A stretch of 64,000 nt of DNA from Physcomitrium patens (Eukaryota; Streptophyta; Bryopsida; Funariales; Funariaceae), in contig NC_037255.1 of the NCBI RefSeq assembly GCF_000002425.4, positions 13,917,626 through 13,981,625 on the forward strand, read 5' to 3'. The translations under genes and the position numbers were made by a program. The notes below the pieces were generated by a model. It made no database searches. It was not told the origin of the DNA and worked only from the letters and a program-made list of their open reading frames with translations. Below, in pieces: positions 12,301-24,889 of this stretch (position 1 is its first letter; each line of letters starts with the position of its first letter).

Positions 12301-13880
12301 GTTATCACTTATCGACCTAGAAAGCAACAAGGACTATCTGATGCCTTATCGAGGAGATCGTATCTTATACCAAAGGCTACAGAAGCAGCGTTTGATCAAC
12401 AATGTACGACATTATTGAAGCCAGAGCAATTTCAGCTTTGCGCTACTATTGTGCCAATTGATGCTGACTTCCTGAATCAAGTACGTGCCATGACCATTAA
12501 AGATTTAATAGCCATTGATATTAAGCAACGTACCAATGATGACAAGTTCAAGGTGGAAGGAGATCTTTTATACTTTGAGGAGCGGTTATATATCCCAAAA
12601 GGACCAGCACGACTCCGAGTTCTTCAATCTTGCCACGATTTTCTAGCTGCGGGACATTTTGGATTCAACAAGACCTTGGAGCTTATTTCTCGAGATTTTT
12701 CGTGGCTCCAAATGTGGAAGGATGTGAAAGATTTTGTCCTCTCTTGTGACATCTGTTCAAGATCTAAGTATCCTCGGCATCGCCCTTATGGACTTCTACA
12801 GCCATTGCCGATTCCATGTCGACCATGGTCTTCAATTTCCATGGAATTCATAATGGACTTGCCATCATCAAACTCATTTGACAACATCTTTATCGTGGTA
12901 GATCGGCTTACAAAGATGGCGCACTTTGTTCTTTGCAAGAAGACATCGTCGAGTGAAGTCACAGCAAGGTTCTTTCTCAATAATGTGTATCGATATCATG
13001 GACTACCAGATGATATCGTATCAAATCGAGGAACCGAGTTCGTATCAAAGTTTTGGAGATCTCTCTTTGAGATATTGAAGGTGGATATCAAGCTTTCTTC
13101 GGCTTTTCATCCTCAAACTGACGGCCAAACGGAACGGGTGAACAAAGTCTTGGAACAATACTTACGATGCAGCATCAACTATCAGTAAGACGATTGGACC
13201 ACATATCTGTCGCTAGCCGAGTTTGCATATAACAACACCTTCCATGCGTCGACTCAATACACACCATTCTTTTCCAACTATGGGTATCATCCGAAGCTTG
13301 ATTTATTGAGTTCGTCAACAAATAACAATCCAACAGCTGAAGGATTTGTGAAACAACTATCAAAGCTTCAAATAACGTTGAAGCTTCAATTACAATCCGC
13401 TCAAGAATCCTACAAGGCGTCTGCAGATAGATTTTGGAATCAAGCACCTACTGTCAAAATTGGAGATAAAGCATGGCTTCTTCGACAAAATATCAATACC
13501 AAGCGACCATGTGATAAGTTGGACTATCGAAGATTGAGACCATTTATCATCCAGAAGCAAATCAATTCAATGGCGTACCGTCTGGAATTACCAGCTTCTA
13601 TGAAGGTACATCCAGTCTTCCATGTTTCTCTGTTAGAGCCTTATCAAGAGTTGTCTTTTCCTGGAAGAATATAATGTCCGCCACCTAGTATTGAGATCGA
13701 GAACCACGAGGAATACGAGGTTGAAAAGGTACTGGATTCACGGTGAAGGTGGGACAAGTTGGAGTATCTTGTTCATTGGTGCGGCTACAACATTAATGAG
13801 CGAACGTGAGAGCTAGCTGAAAATCTGGCCAATGCGCCACAAAAGGTACAGGAGTTTCATCAACAACATCCTCATAAACC
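9400..13880 (+). pseudogene. Element A gag-pol region (fossil)
   Basis: Approximate parts: gag from 9400 (MAGGQDISMTESSESKLDAI), zinc knuckle at 10306-10347, protease active-site motif LLDSGAS near 10551-10571, RT about 11140-11640, RNase H about 11930-12350, integrase zinc-binding and core about 12590-13330, and a chromodomain about 13690-13880 with EKVLDS, LEYLVHW and a following YNINE segment. The chromodomain places the element among chromoviruses, whose integrases are thought to be guided to heterochromatin. It is close in sequence to elements B and D but a distinct family. It is broken and not expected to be autonomous. Confidence 0.88.
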
Positions 13881-14030
13881 TAAGCCGATTCGACGATAGC
13901 TTCATTCTGAAGCTTGCTCACCCAAGAATATAAGAAAGGGGGAGATCACCACCAAAATTCGTAGTTGATGTAGTTATTTTTTCCAAGATAAAATAAATTT
14001 TTTTCAGTAGTCATAGTTTGGTCTTCTGAT

Positions 14031-14384
14031 ATGGATAGCCAAGAGATAGATACTATGCCAGTCAGATTATCTCAACCGACTAGCTCACGAAGGCGACCCC
14101 GAGATAAAGAACTGCCTACACTATGACGGGGATGGAGGATACCAAGTAACCGATCACTGGTGATTATATTTGAGTCCGAGCCTGCTTACGATGGTCAACC
14201 AGAAGGAGTGTTTGCAGGACAATTTGATAATGAGGACACGGAAGTTCATGCTTAGTCAGAAGTTGAAGGAGTGGGCTACTACCGTTGGCTTCAAGGACCG
14301 ATGAACTACTTGCCTTGTGAACAACCGTTGGAATTCATAGCAGACGTTATGCGACAGATCTTCATTTTCTTGCGTTGGTACTGA
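14031..14384 (+). pseudogene. Accessory ORF of element A, downstream of the chromodomain
   Basis: Starts MDSQEID and ends with FLRWY near 14384. It shares several blocks with the accessory ORFs of B (31201-31623) and D (32319-32741): LSQP followed by SRRR near the start, then a hydrophobic VIIFE segment, then EGVGYYRWLQGPMN and an EQ-containing C-terminal helix ending in a hydrophobic FL. The position between chromodomain and polypurine tract is the same in all three elements. The function is unknown. This copy is broken. Confidence 0.6.
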
Positions 14385-14431
14385 TCAACAACATTGCTTC
14401 TTAGAAACCTCGAAGCTAAAGGAGGGGATGA

Positions 14432-14829
14432 TGTTAGAGACATAATCCTTAGAACCTTCTAGAGACAAGTTTCTAGAACCTTCTAGAAGCAAGTCTTTGG
14501 AACCTTCTAGAAGCTTCTTAGTTAGTAGAAGATATTAGGGACATAGTCCTTAGAACCTTCTAGAGATAAGTTTCTAGAACCTTCTAGAAGCAAGTCTCTG
14601 GAACCTTCTAGAAGCTTCCTAGTTGGTAGAAGTTGCTTGAGAAACTTCCTAAATAGAAGTATATATTGGAATCGAGGCTGAAGAGTTCTTCAATCTCGAC
14701 AACACATCTCTTGGAGCTCTAGCTCACCTCTCTGGTGTTATTCTTGTATTCATCTGATTAATTTAGTTCTTGCCAATTCTTCTTGAACTTCTTGTTAGAT
14801 CTTGAGTCTATATTTTTGTGTCTGTGATA
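14432..14829 (+). repeat. Element A 3' LTR
   Basis: Matches the 5' LTR at 8723-9119, including the heat-shock-element units, TATA box and inverted repeat. It is preceded by a polypurine tract ending at 14431 and followed by the CAATC duplication. Confidence 0.93.
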
Positions 14830-15531
14830 CAATCATGGCTTAATCTAACTTTGTCGACACTTCTTTTTTAACTTACATTTTTGCTCGTCTTGCAATAATT
14901 TTCTTACTTGCGCTCTCTCTTGTCTTTATTTAATTAGTGTGTTTTTTTTCCTACAATGTTCTCATTCTTAATAATCATAATCTTTTAGAATATACTACTA
15001 AATTTGCTTCCTAACTCCCATCCAACTACCCTTTCTCTTCACTTTCGAACCAATTTCAATTTTATAATCTCTTTGTACAACATCCAAAACTACTCATTCG
15101 GCAGCTAATTCCTAATACTCAATACTATTGTTGACTCGTTGCAGCAGTATCAAAATATGGTTGTCGTTTTACTTATGTGACATATTCCTTTCAAAATAAA
15201 CATGTAGGGAGGGATTTGAACACAAAAAAAGTTTATCTGCATGAATTTACACATTAGGATCATACAATTAATTATATTCCAAACCACTAAAACACCAAGA
15301 AATGCTACAATGCTTTCTCTCACTAATAATACTACATAAATTGATAACAACAATGTGCAATCTTGCACTCTCAAAAGATCGTTCAAAATACACAAATTCC
15401 ATCCAATATTGGAAATAATAGTCTTCCACTCTAACCAATCTCGCTTCACACAATTTTTGTAATCACAGACTTCTTCTGTTGAAACACACACAACTCTCAA
15501 TTAACAACAATTATAATCTTTCATCCAAAAT

Positions 15532-16081
15532 TGTCATGGACATACTCATGTAAGCTAGTAATTACATATATAAATAGGTGGAAATAAGTAAAAGTAGGTA
15601 AAAGTAAGTTAATTCTATAGTATTTAATATAGAAGCTTTTTAGAAGCTTCATAGATACTGCTTTGACTTCATAAGTGTCTTTAATTGACTTTTTGGATTA
15701 AAAACGTGGTCAACAAGTTGGCCATGTGCCACACATGTTGTTAGCTTGAAGATCAAGCTAACTATGTGGCCCACACGTAGAAAAACTTGCCTTGTAAGTC
15801 AAGGCATGTATCCTACAAAGTCAACACATATTGGAGGTCCTATAGAACGTCGCTACGTAGCCCTAGTTAGATAGTATATATAGAGACAAGAGTGAAACCT
15901 TATCAACTCCTTTCTTGCTTCCAGTCTAGTTTCAAGGGTCTCTAGTTTTCTTGTCTTTTGGCAATAGCCATTCTAGTTTCTCTTTCAATATACATACTTA
16001 TTTATTTATATTTTGTTACTTTTCTTTGAGTGAAGGCTCACTTGTCTGAATTACTTTTTCATCAAGTTCTTGTCCTTGACA
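15532..16081 (+). repeat. Element B 5' LTR
   Basis: 550 bp from TGTCATGGAC to CCTTGACA, with a TATA-like run (AGTATATATAGAGAC) near 15873. It matches 31665-31725 plus 38543-39043 and, in reverse complement, the LTRs of element D. A partial tRNA-iMet-like primer site (TATCAGAGC) lies about 25 bp downstream. Confidence 0.9.
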
Positions 16082-17040
16082 GATTGACAAGAGTACACCT
16101 ACAATATCAGAGCTTTGTCTAATCTTGATTAAGAGTGGATTACCCCTTTTTCTTGATAAGATATAAGCATATTAGAAGTTATGGATTACCCTCTTCTAAA
16201 CTGATATTGTCCTTAGTATTTTCTTTGTTTCCAAGTCCTCTCTTCTATTTGTCTTGAGCAATATTAGACATCTTCACTCTTCTAAGTGTTACCATGGCAG
16301 AATTTGTTGAAATGAAGAGTGCAATGGCACAAATATAAGAGCAATTGAGGGAGTTAATGCTTGTGATGCATCAACTCAATTTACTACTATAAGAAGCAAC
16401 AAGATTAGCAAGAAGTGAAGATATAGAAATGGTTGGAGCTACTTCAACGTCTGTACCAAACTATGTCCTATCTCCTATGGTGGAACGCCCTTCAAATGTT
16501 AGAGAACCAAGAATTACCCTATCCGAGAAGTTTAATGGCACCAGATCCAAGTTTCGAGGATTTATCAATCAAGTGCAACTTGTGATTGAACTTCAACCCC
16601 AAAGCTATCCAACTCCAGGATTGCAAGTTAGATTCATTGGTATGCTTCTTTCAGGTTCAGCACTATCGTGGTTTTTATCTTTTCTTAGATGACAAGATCC
16701 AATATTGGATAATCTAGAAGCTTTTCTGGTGAAGTTTCGATCCATGTATGGAGAACATGATGCTATTCGTGTTGCAACCAATAAGATCCGTATTTAACGA
16801 CAAGACAATCGATCAGTAACGTTGTACGCTTCACAATTTTGACAACTTGCAACTGATATTAAGTGGGATGATGCTGCACTTATTAGCCAATTTCTCTACG
16901 GATTACAATATGAGGTAAAAAAATTAATGCTTAACTTACCTGATCGTCAAACATTAAGTCAAGCAATTGACTTTGCTGTAAAGTACAACAATCGCCTTTT
17001 TGAATTTTGATCTGAGAACCGTACAAGTGGACCTCAATAT

Positions 17041-18720
17041 TGTCATGATGTAATATGACTAGTAGGTGAAAAGATGAAGAAATATATCATATTTTGAGGA
17101 TCTCACTTCAAAAATATTGTAGCAAATTATCTTGGAAAAATAGATATTAGTAAAAGGGTAGAAAAATTAAAGGTGCTAATGCTGCCTTTTTACAAATTAT
17201 GCTTCTATTTACTTTGTGAGGCCATAAATAAGGCAAAACAAGGTAGATTAGAAAAATAAAGGATATAGACATATGTAGGGAGGAGTTAGGAGTGCAAATT
17301 AGTAAAAATTACCTCAAGAAGATGAAAGTTGATACCCGGAAAGGACCGGTTATGAAACAGGATCGAAATCAGACCCTGAGTCACAAAACCGAGTCTCGAC
17401 GACGACTTCGGGACTCTTTGGCAGATCGGAGAGTGGTGTTTGATAGAATATTGGATAGGATTTATATAGGCATTGATTTTGGATGATTTGGAGTTGATAT
17501 GACTTTGTAAGAGCTTTGCAAAGTGGAGGTTTGTTTCGGATGACTTGGATTTTATGAAATAAAATAGGATTTATGTTTTGAGTGATTTCGAGAGTTTTGT
17601 TGCAGATTTATGGGTGAAATTTTTTGGGTTCATGGTTATAGTTGTGTTAAATACATGTTGTGAATTTGAGCTCGATCTAACAGTTCAAGTGAGAGATATT
17701 GAGGTTTAAGCAGGTCAAGATCTCAAAAAGTAGAATTTTTGGTCCAATGAGGGTTTTTAAGATTTCATGCAATCTACTAGTTGGATTGGAGTAAAATTTG
17801 TGTAAGAGGGTATTAGACTTATTTTTCTATGTCCATGAGAAATTTGAAATTAATTGAACAGTGCAAAGAAGAGAAATTGGCTCTGGAAGGTTGGCATCAA
17901 GATTGGAGAAGGAGGCCGGCTAACACCCGTACACATTTTTGAGGTTTTCGTCAATTTGGTAACTTCGATCTTTTTCAAATTTTTTTTACTTGTTTTAAAC
18001 TTGATTTTTAAGAAGTATGAAAATTTTGAATTGAGATCAACGGTTTATTCATTAGATATTGAGGTTTAAATCTATCATAGGAATTACTAGGATTTGGATT
18101 AGGGTTTGGCTAGGGTTCGATTTAGAGTTTGATTTAGAGTTTAGGATTTGGATTAGGATTTGGTTAGGGTTTGATTTAGGGTTTGGATTAGGATTTGGAT
18201 TAGGATTTAGAGTTTGGTTAGGATTTGATTTAGGGTTTGGATTAGGGTTTGGTTAGGGTTTGATTTAAGATTTGGTTTAGGATTTAGGGTTTGGATTAGC
18301 GTTTAGGGTTGATTTAGGATTTGGTTTTGGATTTAGGATTTGAAATAGGGTTTAATTTATGGTTTGTTTAGGATTTGACTTAGGATTTAGGATTTATTAG
18401 GGTTTAAGATTTAATTAGGTTTGGTCTAAAGTTTGAGTGAAATTCAATAGGGTTTTAACTAGAATTAAATTAAGGTTGAATTGACATATATTTGTGTAAT
18501 ATTTGTGATCATTCTAATATTTTTTTAAGAATTCTATTGTTTGTTTGAAATTTCTTTGAGTTGTTTTGAATTTAATTACGTTGGTTTACCATTATTATAG
18601 TCTAATAAGAGCATTGTTAGTATTCTATTAGAATTAGGATTTTGTTATCGCAATTTCTATTCTTCCTTCTACAGCCAGGTGCCCGGAGCATTCTCAAGCA
18701 AGACTTCACACATTACGACA
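17041..18720 (+). mobile_element. Solo LTR (1.68 kb) related to the C family, inserted in element B gag
   Basis: Begins TGTCATGATGTAATATGAC and ends CATTACGACA. The last about 60 bp (GGTGCCCGGAGCATTCTCAA and onward) resemble the end of the element C LTR. It is flanked by ATAT (17037-17040) and ATGT (18721-18724). Comparison with element D shows the original site was ATGT, so this is a 4-bp duplication with one change. No internal region, primer site or polypurine tract is present, so it is a solo LTR left by recombination. It is longer than the other C-type LTRs (about 1.1 kb), partly because of a repeat array at 18085-18440. Confidence 0.75.
18085..18440 (+). repeat. Degenerate telomere-like repeat array
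   Basis: Dozens of imperfect units built from TTTAGGG-like and TTTGGATTAGG motifs (e.g. GATTTAGGGTTTGG, GGTTAGGGTTTGA) run for about 350 bp inside the solo LTR. The plant telomere unit is TTTAGGG. Here units are interrupted and of uneven length, unlike a true telomere. On translation the array gives a spurious LGFGLGFG ORF. Confidence 0.75.
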
Positions 18721-21700
18721 ATGTTACTATAATTCAATGGCAACACCAACACCTCTTCAATACATACATTCGGAAGTAGAGGATATGCAAATTAATGCAG
18801 TACGTTTTAAACCTCTTACTGAGCAAGAAAAGACTCGTTTTCGTCAAGAAGGATTATGTTTATATTGTAGAGAACCAAAGCACGCTGCTCAACATTGTCC
18901 AAAGAAACGACGCAATCACAAAATGAGGAGTATGGCTGTGAAAAAAGACAATATGTCAGAAAGCGAGTTTATCCAACTACAATAGGGACTGTGTGGCTAG
19001 AACCTTACACAACATCTAGTAAAGGTCATATTCTTTCCTCAGAGCTCTCTCCTTGTTTTACATTAAATGTTATTTTAGGACCTAAACATTACGAAGTCTC
19101 TACCTTGTTAGATTCAAGAGCCTCAACGTGTTTTTTAGATGAAGAATTTACTAAAAGGCATATCATATCTTTAATAAAGAAAACTAAACCTGTTCATGTA
19201 GAAGTCATAGATGGTCGTCCATTATCTTCTGGAGATATTACTCACGAAACCCTTCCTATAGAAGTAATAATCAATGGTCATAATAGCTTTGTAGTATTTA
19301 ATAACATTAGATCTCCTTCTAATCTAGTCATTTTAGATTTATCATGGTTAAAAAAATACAACCTTCAAATAGATTGGATTTCTCGAACTCTCACTTTCTC
19401 TAAAAGTATAACTAATAGTGTAGTTAATCAATTGGAGAGTCATAAGTCCAGTTCAATTAAACCCATATTTATAGGTGCAAAAGCTTTCTTACATGCGGCT
19501 ATGAAAGAATCACCATATATTATTTATGCCACACCTGTTTCTACTGGTGGAAAGAATTCAAGTGGCATTCCAAGCCAATATTAAGAATTTCAAGATGTAT
19601 TTGCAAAAAAGAATGTGGATACGCTCCCGGAACATCGTCCCTATGATTTCTCAATTGACCTTTAAGAAGGAGCACAACCACCATTAGGACCAATCTACAA
19701 TTTATCACAAAATGAGTTGACTGATCTCAAGGAGTATATTGAAGAAAATCTAGCCAAGAATTTTATACACCATTCTAAATCTCCGGCAAGAGCTCCAATT
19801 CTATTTGTGAAGAAAAAAGATGGATCATTGCGGATGTGTGTTGATTATCGAGGACTCAACAAGATTACCATCAAGAACAGGTATCCACTATCTTTAATAT
19901 CCGAACTTCTTGATCAGCTGAATCAAGCTAAGATCTATACAAAAATAAATCTCCAGAGAGCATACAATCTAGTACGCATCAAAGAAGGAGATGAATGGAA
20001 GACTACGTTTCAATCTAGGTATGGACATTTTGAATACAACGTCATGCCTTTTGGACTTACAAATGCACCAGTAGCTTTTTAATACCTAATGAATGATATT
20101 TTTTGAGAGTTTTTGGACGATTTTGTGGTCTATTATCTAGACGACATCTTGATTTATTCTAAGAATCCAGAAGAACATGAACTTCATATTCGTCGTGTGT
20201 TACAAAATTAAGAAATACAAGACTCTATGCCAAGATAGAAAAGTGTGTATTCCACACTACTCAAGTCGATTTTTTAGGTTACATCATTTCAAATGATGGA
20301 CTTATGATGGATCCTAAAAAAGTTCAAACTATTATAGATTGGAAGATTTCAAAAATGGTAAGAGATGTCCAATACTTTTTTGGGATTTGCCAACTACTAT
20401 CGGATCTTCATCAAGGACTTCTCTTGAGTTGCAACTCTACTTACACGCTTGACTTGTAAAGACAAACTCCAATGGAATCAAGAAGCGGAAGTTTCTTTTG
20501 AATCTTTGAAGACAGCCTTTGTTTCTACACTAATCTTGTATCGTGTTGATTTTTCCAAAGCATTCTTTATGGAAACAGATACATCAGACTTTGCTCTAGG
20601 TGTGGTTTTATCTCAAATGGGAACAAATGATAAACTTCATCCAGTAGCCTTTCATTCAAGAAAATTCTCAGCAGCAGAAATCAATTATGAGATCCATGAT
20701 AAAGAACTTCTTGTAATCATGGATTCTTTTCAAGAATGGCATCATTATCTAGAAGGCGCTTCTAATCCAATCACCGTGTATATGGATCACAAGAACCTCG
20801 AGTATTTTATGTCAGCACGCGTATTAAATCATCGTCAAGCTTGTTGAAGCATGTCTTTATGAAGATTTGAGTTCATCATCACTTATCGACTAGGAAAACA
20901 ATAAGGTTTGTCTGATGCCTTGTCTAGACATTCTTATCTTGCACCAAAAGAAGGAGATGCAGCTTTTGAGCAACAAAGAATGGTTCTCTTGAAGCTGGAG
21001 CATTTTCATCTTGGAGCAATAAAATCAACATTGATTTTTGATTTAACTTTTCTTAAGCAAGTCCAATTAAGTATGTCTTCAGACCCTCTTGTTCATGATA
21101 TCAAGAATAATTCTTCTAAATCTCATGATCCTTCTAAATTTGAATTCAAAAACAACCTACTTTATTTTGAAGGACGCCTATATGTTCAAGAAGGAGAAGC
21201 ACATTTACATATTCTTCAAGCTCGTCACGACTTTACAACAACAGGACATTTTGGATACAATAAAACTTTGGAACTAATATCCAGGGATTTTTGGTGGCCA
21301 CAAATGTAGAAAGCAGTCAAAGATTTTGTACAATCTTGTGATGTTTGCTCGAGATCAAAAATTCCTTGTCATCGACCTTACGGACTTCTTCAACCATTAT
21401 CCATTCCAGAACAATCATGGTCTTCTATTTCTATGGACTTCATCACGGATCTTCCAATCTCAGGTTCTTATGACTCTATATTCGTGATAGTAGATTATTT
21501 TACGAAGATGGCACATTTTGTACCATGTACAAAATCTATCACAGGTGAAGAAATAGCTAAGCTCTTTCTTGACAATATCTATCGCTATCATGGATTATCC
21601 AAGGATATTATATCAGATAAGGGAACTCAATTTGTATAAAGATTTTGGCGGACTCTTTTCAAGATTCTAAAAGTGGATATAAAACTATCTCCGACATTCC

Positions 21701-21832
21701 ATCTTCAAATTGATGGACAAATGGAGCGTGTTAATCAAGTTTTGGAGCAATATTTAAGATGTACCATTAATTACCAACAAGATGATTAGACAACTCTTTT
21801 GCCATTGGTAGAGTTTGCTTACAATAACACGG

Positions 21833-22927
21833 TGTCGTGTTGTAATACGAGTATACCATGAAAATATAATGAAAGGAGACTTTTATTAATGTTCAGTTAC
21901 CTTGAATATTGGGAGCAACGACCGATTCCAACGCCAATATTCAAGGGCCAGTTCAGACATCCCATCATAGTCGGTCAGGGCATACTTACCAGTAACGAAA
22001 TGCTCCATTCGAGTCCAATAGTGGGAGTCAACAGAATCGAAAGGACTAAATCGATGAGTGAGCGAGCCCGACATGAAGGACCAATTTGACCCAATTACGG
22101 GAACATCCAGGTCTTACTACAGGCCTCTTAGCCAATATGAGACCTGATTTGGTCGAGCGACTCAATGTGGTCCCGATTACGGGGCTTCCGATTCCATTTC
22201 ACGTTGTCCTGTTCTCTTTGCCGTTTCAGGGAACGTTGTTTCCAGAAAAAAAACCTTTTAAAAGGAAAAAAAAAATGGAAGAGAAAGCTTTGACGATGGA
22301 GCCAATTTCAGATCCAAGACGGAAGATTGAAGAAATTCAGAGGTTAGGATTTGAAAGGGGGGAGAATTAGGATTTTAAGGGGGGAGAGCTAGCTTCATGC
22401 TTCGGAGGTAAAAAAGACACAGAATTGGGGATTTTTTTTCATAGGGTTTTGGAAAAGACTTCTGGCGATCAATGCTAAAAGGTCGATGTGTTGTACTGGT
22501 GAATCGGGGTTTTATTGAAGTAGGTGTGATTACTCTTGACTGTTTTGTAAAATCGAAGTTACGTCTGTGATTGAAGAATTAAAAGGGTGTCTATAGGATT
22601 GAGTATGCGGAGTGAATGAAAATTTTTAGAACAATCTAACAAGACATTCAGTGGATACAAGATCGTGAGTATAAAGCGATATCGAAGATTAGCAGATTGG
22701 GTTATTCGGGGTTCTCTGTAATGTCTAGAGACCTACCAGATGGAGCAAAAAAGGATTTCGGTGAGCAGTCAAAGGACATCCATATAGATTTATGATATAT
22801 TCTTGCAATCATTTATATTCTAACAATCAAAAATCGATAGACTGCTTGAATATTAGCGAATCTCCATACTACCTTCTATAATCAAATGCCCGATGCGTTC
22901 TCGAGCAGGAAAGCACGTAATACGACA
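21833..22927 (+). repeat. Element C 5' LTR
   Basis: 1,095 bp, matching 28233-29309 along its length and the reverse complement of 29668-30809. It contains a purine-rich AAAAGGAAAAAAAAAATGG segment and short chance ORFs. Confidence 0.9.
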
Positions 22928-22997
22928 TAAGTGGTGAACCCAACGTGCAAGCTTGAGGTGGAAGGTATTGGATTTCGTTTGATTTTATTTTTATTTT

Positions 22998-24300
22998 ATG
23001 GAAAACGAAAATAAAAATTTTGAAAGATTTTTGGAAGGAGTTTCTGGTGGAGGTTCTTCTAAAGGACAAGATATGCACATGGATCCATCTATTGCTAGTA
23101 TGTTTCAAGCCTTCTCGTTATCAATGCAGCAACAGCAAAGCAATGATCAAAAGGAAGCTTTGGCAATCAAAGCATTGCAAGTAGTGGTCAATAAAATTAA
23201 TCAATTTGATGGAAGGAATATTTCAAGGTATTTAAGATGTTATGTTCGTGAAATGGAATTAAATCAGGTTTCTGAGAAGAAAATGGTTGAACTATTTGGA
23301 CTTGCCACATATCAGAAATAAGAGACCATATTACATCGATTACGGATCATTATCGAAATTCATGGGAGGTTTTTTTACATGCATTGAAAGACGAATATTT
23401 CTTGAAAGATCTTGATCGCGTTACTAAGAAGCATTTTCTGGAATGGATTGAACGACCTAATAAGAATTTGCAAGCAACAGAGCTACTAAGGGAATTTGAG
23501 AGGCAGTACTCTCAATTATCGAAGGTAGAAAAATTGACATTGGAGCTGAACAAAGTTGATCTATTTCTTCAAGCTACTGATGGAGAATTGCAAGGGAAAT
23601 TAGAACTCCTTCTTGAAGACAAAGAAGAAGATGAAGGATTGACAACAAAGTGGAAGAACGTTGAAGATGCGGTGGGGTTGCTTACAAAAAGAGAAAAGAG
23701 GAAGGATGGGAGCAATATTCCAAAAAAAGTACAAGCACCCAAAGCTCCAGTACGTACAATACCACCAACAATGCCTACAGTTCAATCTTCAACATCCTTA
23801 TCAAAGAAAGCAAATATGGGGATGGAAGAAATTATACGAGGAATGTGAGATCTTTAAATCAAATTGGCAAGACTAGAAGAGAATACTTCTACAAACAATT
23901 CGAAGAATGTTTCAAAACAAAGATATGTACAAAGATGCATTTGATGTGATGACGCTTCACACACTAGGAAAGATTGCAATGAATTTAATAATATGATACG
24001 GCAGGGAATTATTTGCTGAAAAGATGGGAAGATAGCATTAAAAGATAGGGAAGATCTTCTTCAAACCAATTTCGGTAAGGGAAGAATGAGAGCATTGGTT
24101 CAAGATTACTTAAAAGAGCATGAAATAGCAGCACGAGAAAGTGCAAGTTATGGTGCTAGAGTAGATGACGACCTTGGTCGAAGTACGGAAACTAGTGAGT
24201 TTTGGGCTTCTGCCATTTCTACAATGCAAGAAGGGAAATTACCTCGAGAAGTGTTATTAAGGACTGCAGCTACAATACAAGGTGCAACAGATTAAGAGAA
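22998..24300 (+). pseudogene. Element C gag (fossil)
   Basis: Begins MENENKNFERFLEGVSGG, about 70 bp after the 5' LTR. It holds a gag-like helical region with FDGRNISRYLRCYVREMEL and a lysine-rich C-terminal part. The start fits the expected distance from the primer-site-like sequence. It is broken. Confidence 0.7.
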
Positions 24301-24889
24301 TCCCGTTGAGTCTCTTTTAGTTCATCCATATATTGCTAAGAGCCAACATAAAGCTTTGATGGAAGAAAAGAGATGAGGAAATTTTGATGATACGAGAGAA
24401 GGAAATTCTTCTAAGAGGCAAACTCAAAGAGACAAGGCTCGGGAGGCAGCTTCACAAGAATTGCTTGTAAAGGATACCTCAGCATCATTGGAAGAAAAAA
24501 CAAAGGAGACAAAAGATAAAGGCAAATCAATTGCTTATAAGCTACTTTCTGACATTGAAGTAGCAACAAATTTGAAAGGAGTGTTGGAAGAACGTATATT
24601 AAACGCTAAGGTGGAATTCACATTGAAAGAAGTCTTGGAAATTGCAAAGAAGGAGTTTCATGATGTCATCATTGACAGCATTAAGCGAAAGAGGCAATTA
24701 ATGGGTGAAACTAGAATGAGTCATGCTATTGATGCAAGAATATATAAAGATGAAGAAGAGGTTGATATTGGTTACAAGCAATAAACAAATGAAAAGAATG
24801 GGTATAATCAACGAGTACGTTTCGAAGGTTCTAGTGACAAGAAAATGGGGACTTTGAGCCATTATACTCGAAAGCATTGGACAAGGGCA

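Larger units (their letters stand above)
8723..14829 (+). mobile_element. Element A: Ty3/gypsy chromovirus with heat-shock-element-rich LTRs
   Basis: LTRs are 8723-9119 and 14432-14829, beginning TGTTAG and ending TGTGACA or TGTGATA. A 5-bp target duplication CAATC lies at 8718-8722 and 14830-14834. Order on +: gag (start 9400) with a CLYCGEEGHKVGNC zinc knuckle, protease with LLDSGAS, RT, RNase H, integrase, chromodomain, an accessory ORF, and a purine-rich tract (AAAGGAGGGGATGA) before the 3' LTR. By eye the LTRs differ at about 15 of 397 positions, so it is fairly young: a few million years if a typical plant rate near 7e-9 per site per year is assumed. Coding parts are broken, with roughly half a dozen or more visible breaks. 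Confidence 0.93.
16293..18985 (+). pseudogene. Element B gag (fossil, interrupted by a solo LTR)
   Basis: Begins MAEFVEMKSAMAQ, closely matching the gag start of element D (MAELVEMKSAMAQ). It contains a FRGFINQVQLVIELQPQSYP segment homologous to D. The zinc-knuckle part with CLYCREPKHAAQHCPKKRRN lies after the inserted solo LTR (17041-18720). It is broken. Confidence 0.85.

Noticed and set aside
8723-14829. CRISPR-like array suggested by the evenly repeated GAACCTTCTAGAAG units
   Set aside because: The units lie within LTRs of a plant retrotransposon, have no unique spacers and match heat-shock-element spacing.
15150-15500. 116-codon minus ORF and its near copy at 49254-49520
   Set aside because: These are the two copies of the element E LTR. 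The similarity is due to LTR duplication and not to a gene family.
18059-18256. Repetitive ORF rich in LGFGLGFG
   Set aside because: It is the translation of the telomere-like TTTAGGG-type array inside a solo LTR, not a protein gene.
18085-18440. Interstitial telomere from a chromosome fusion
   Set aside because: The array is degenerate and enclosed by LTR ends with a target duplication, so it came in with, or grew within, the element.
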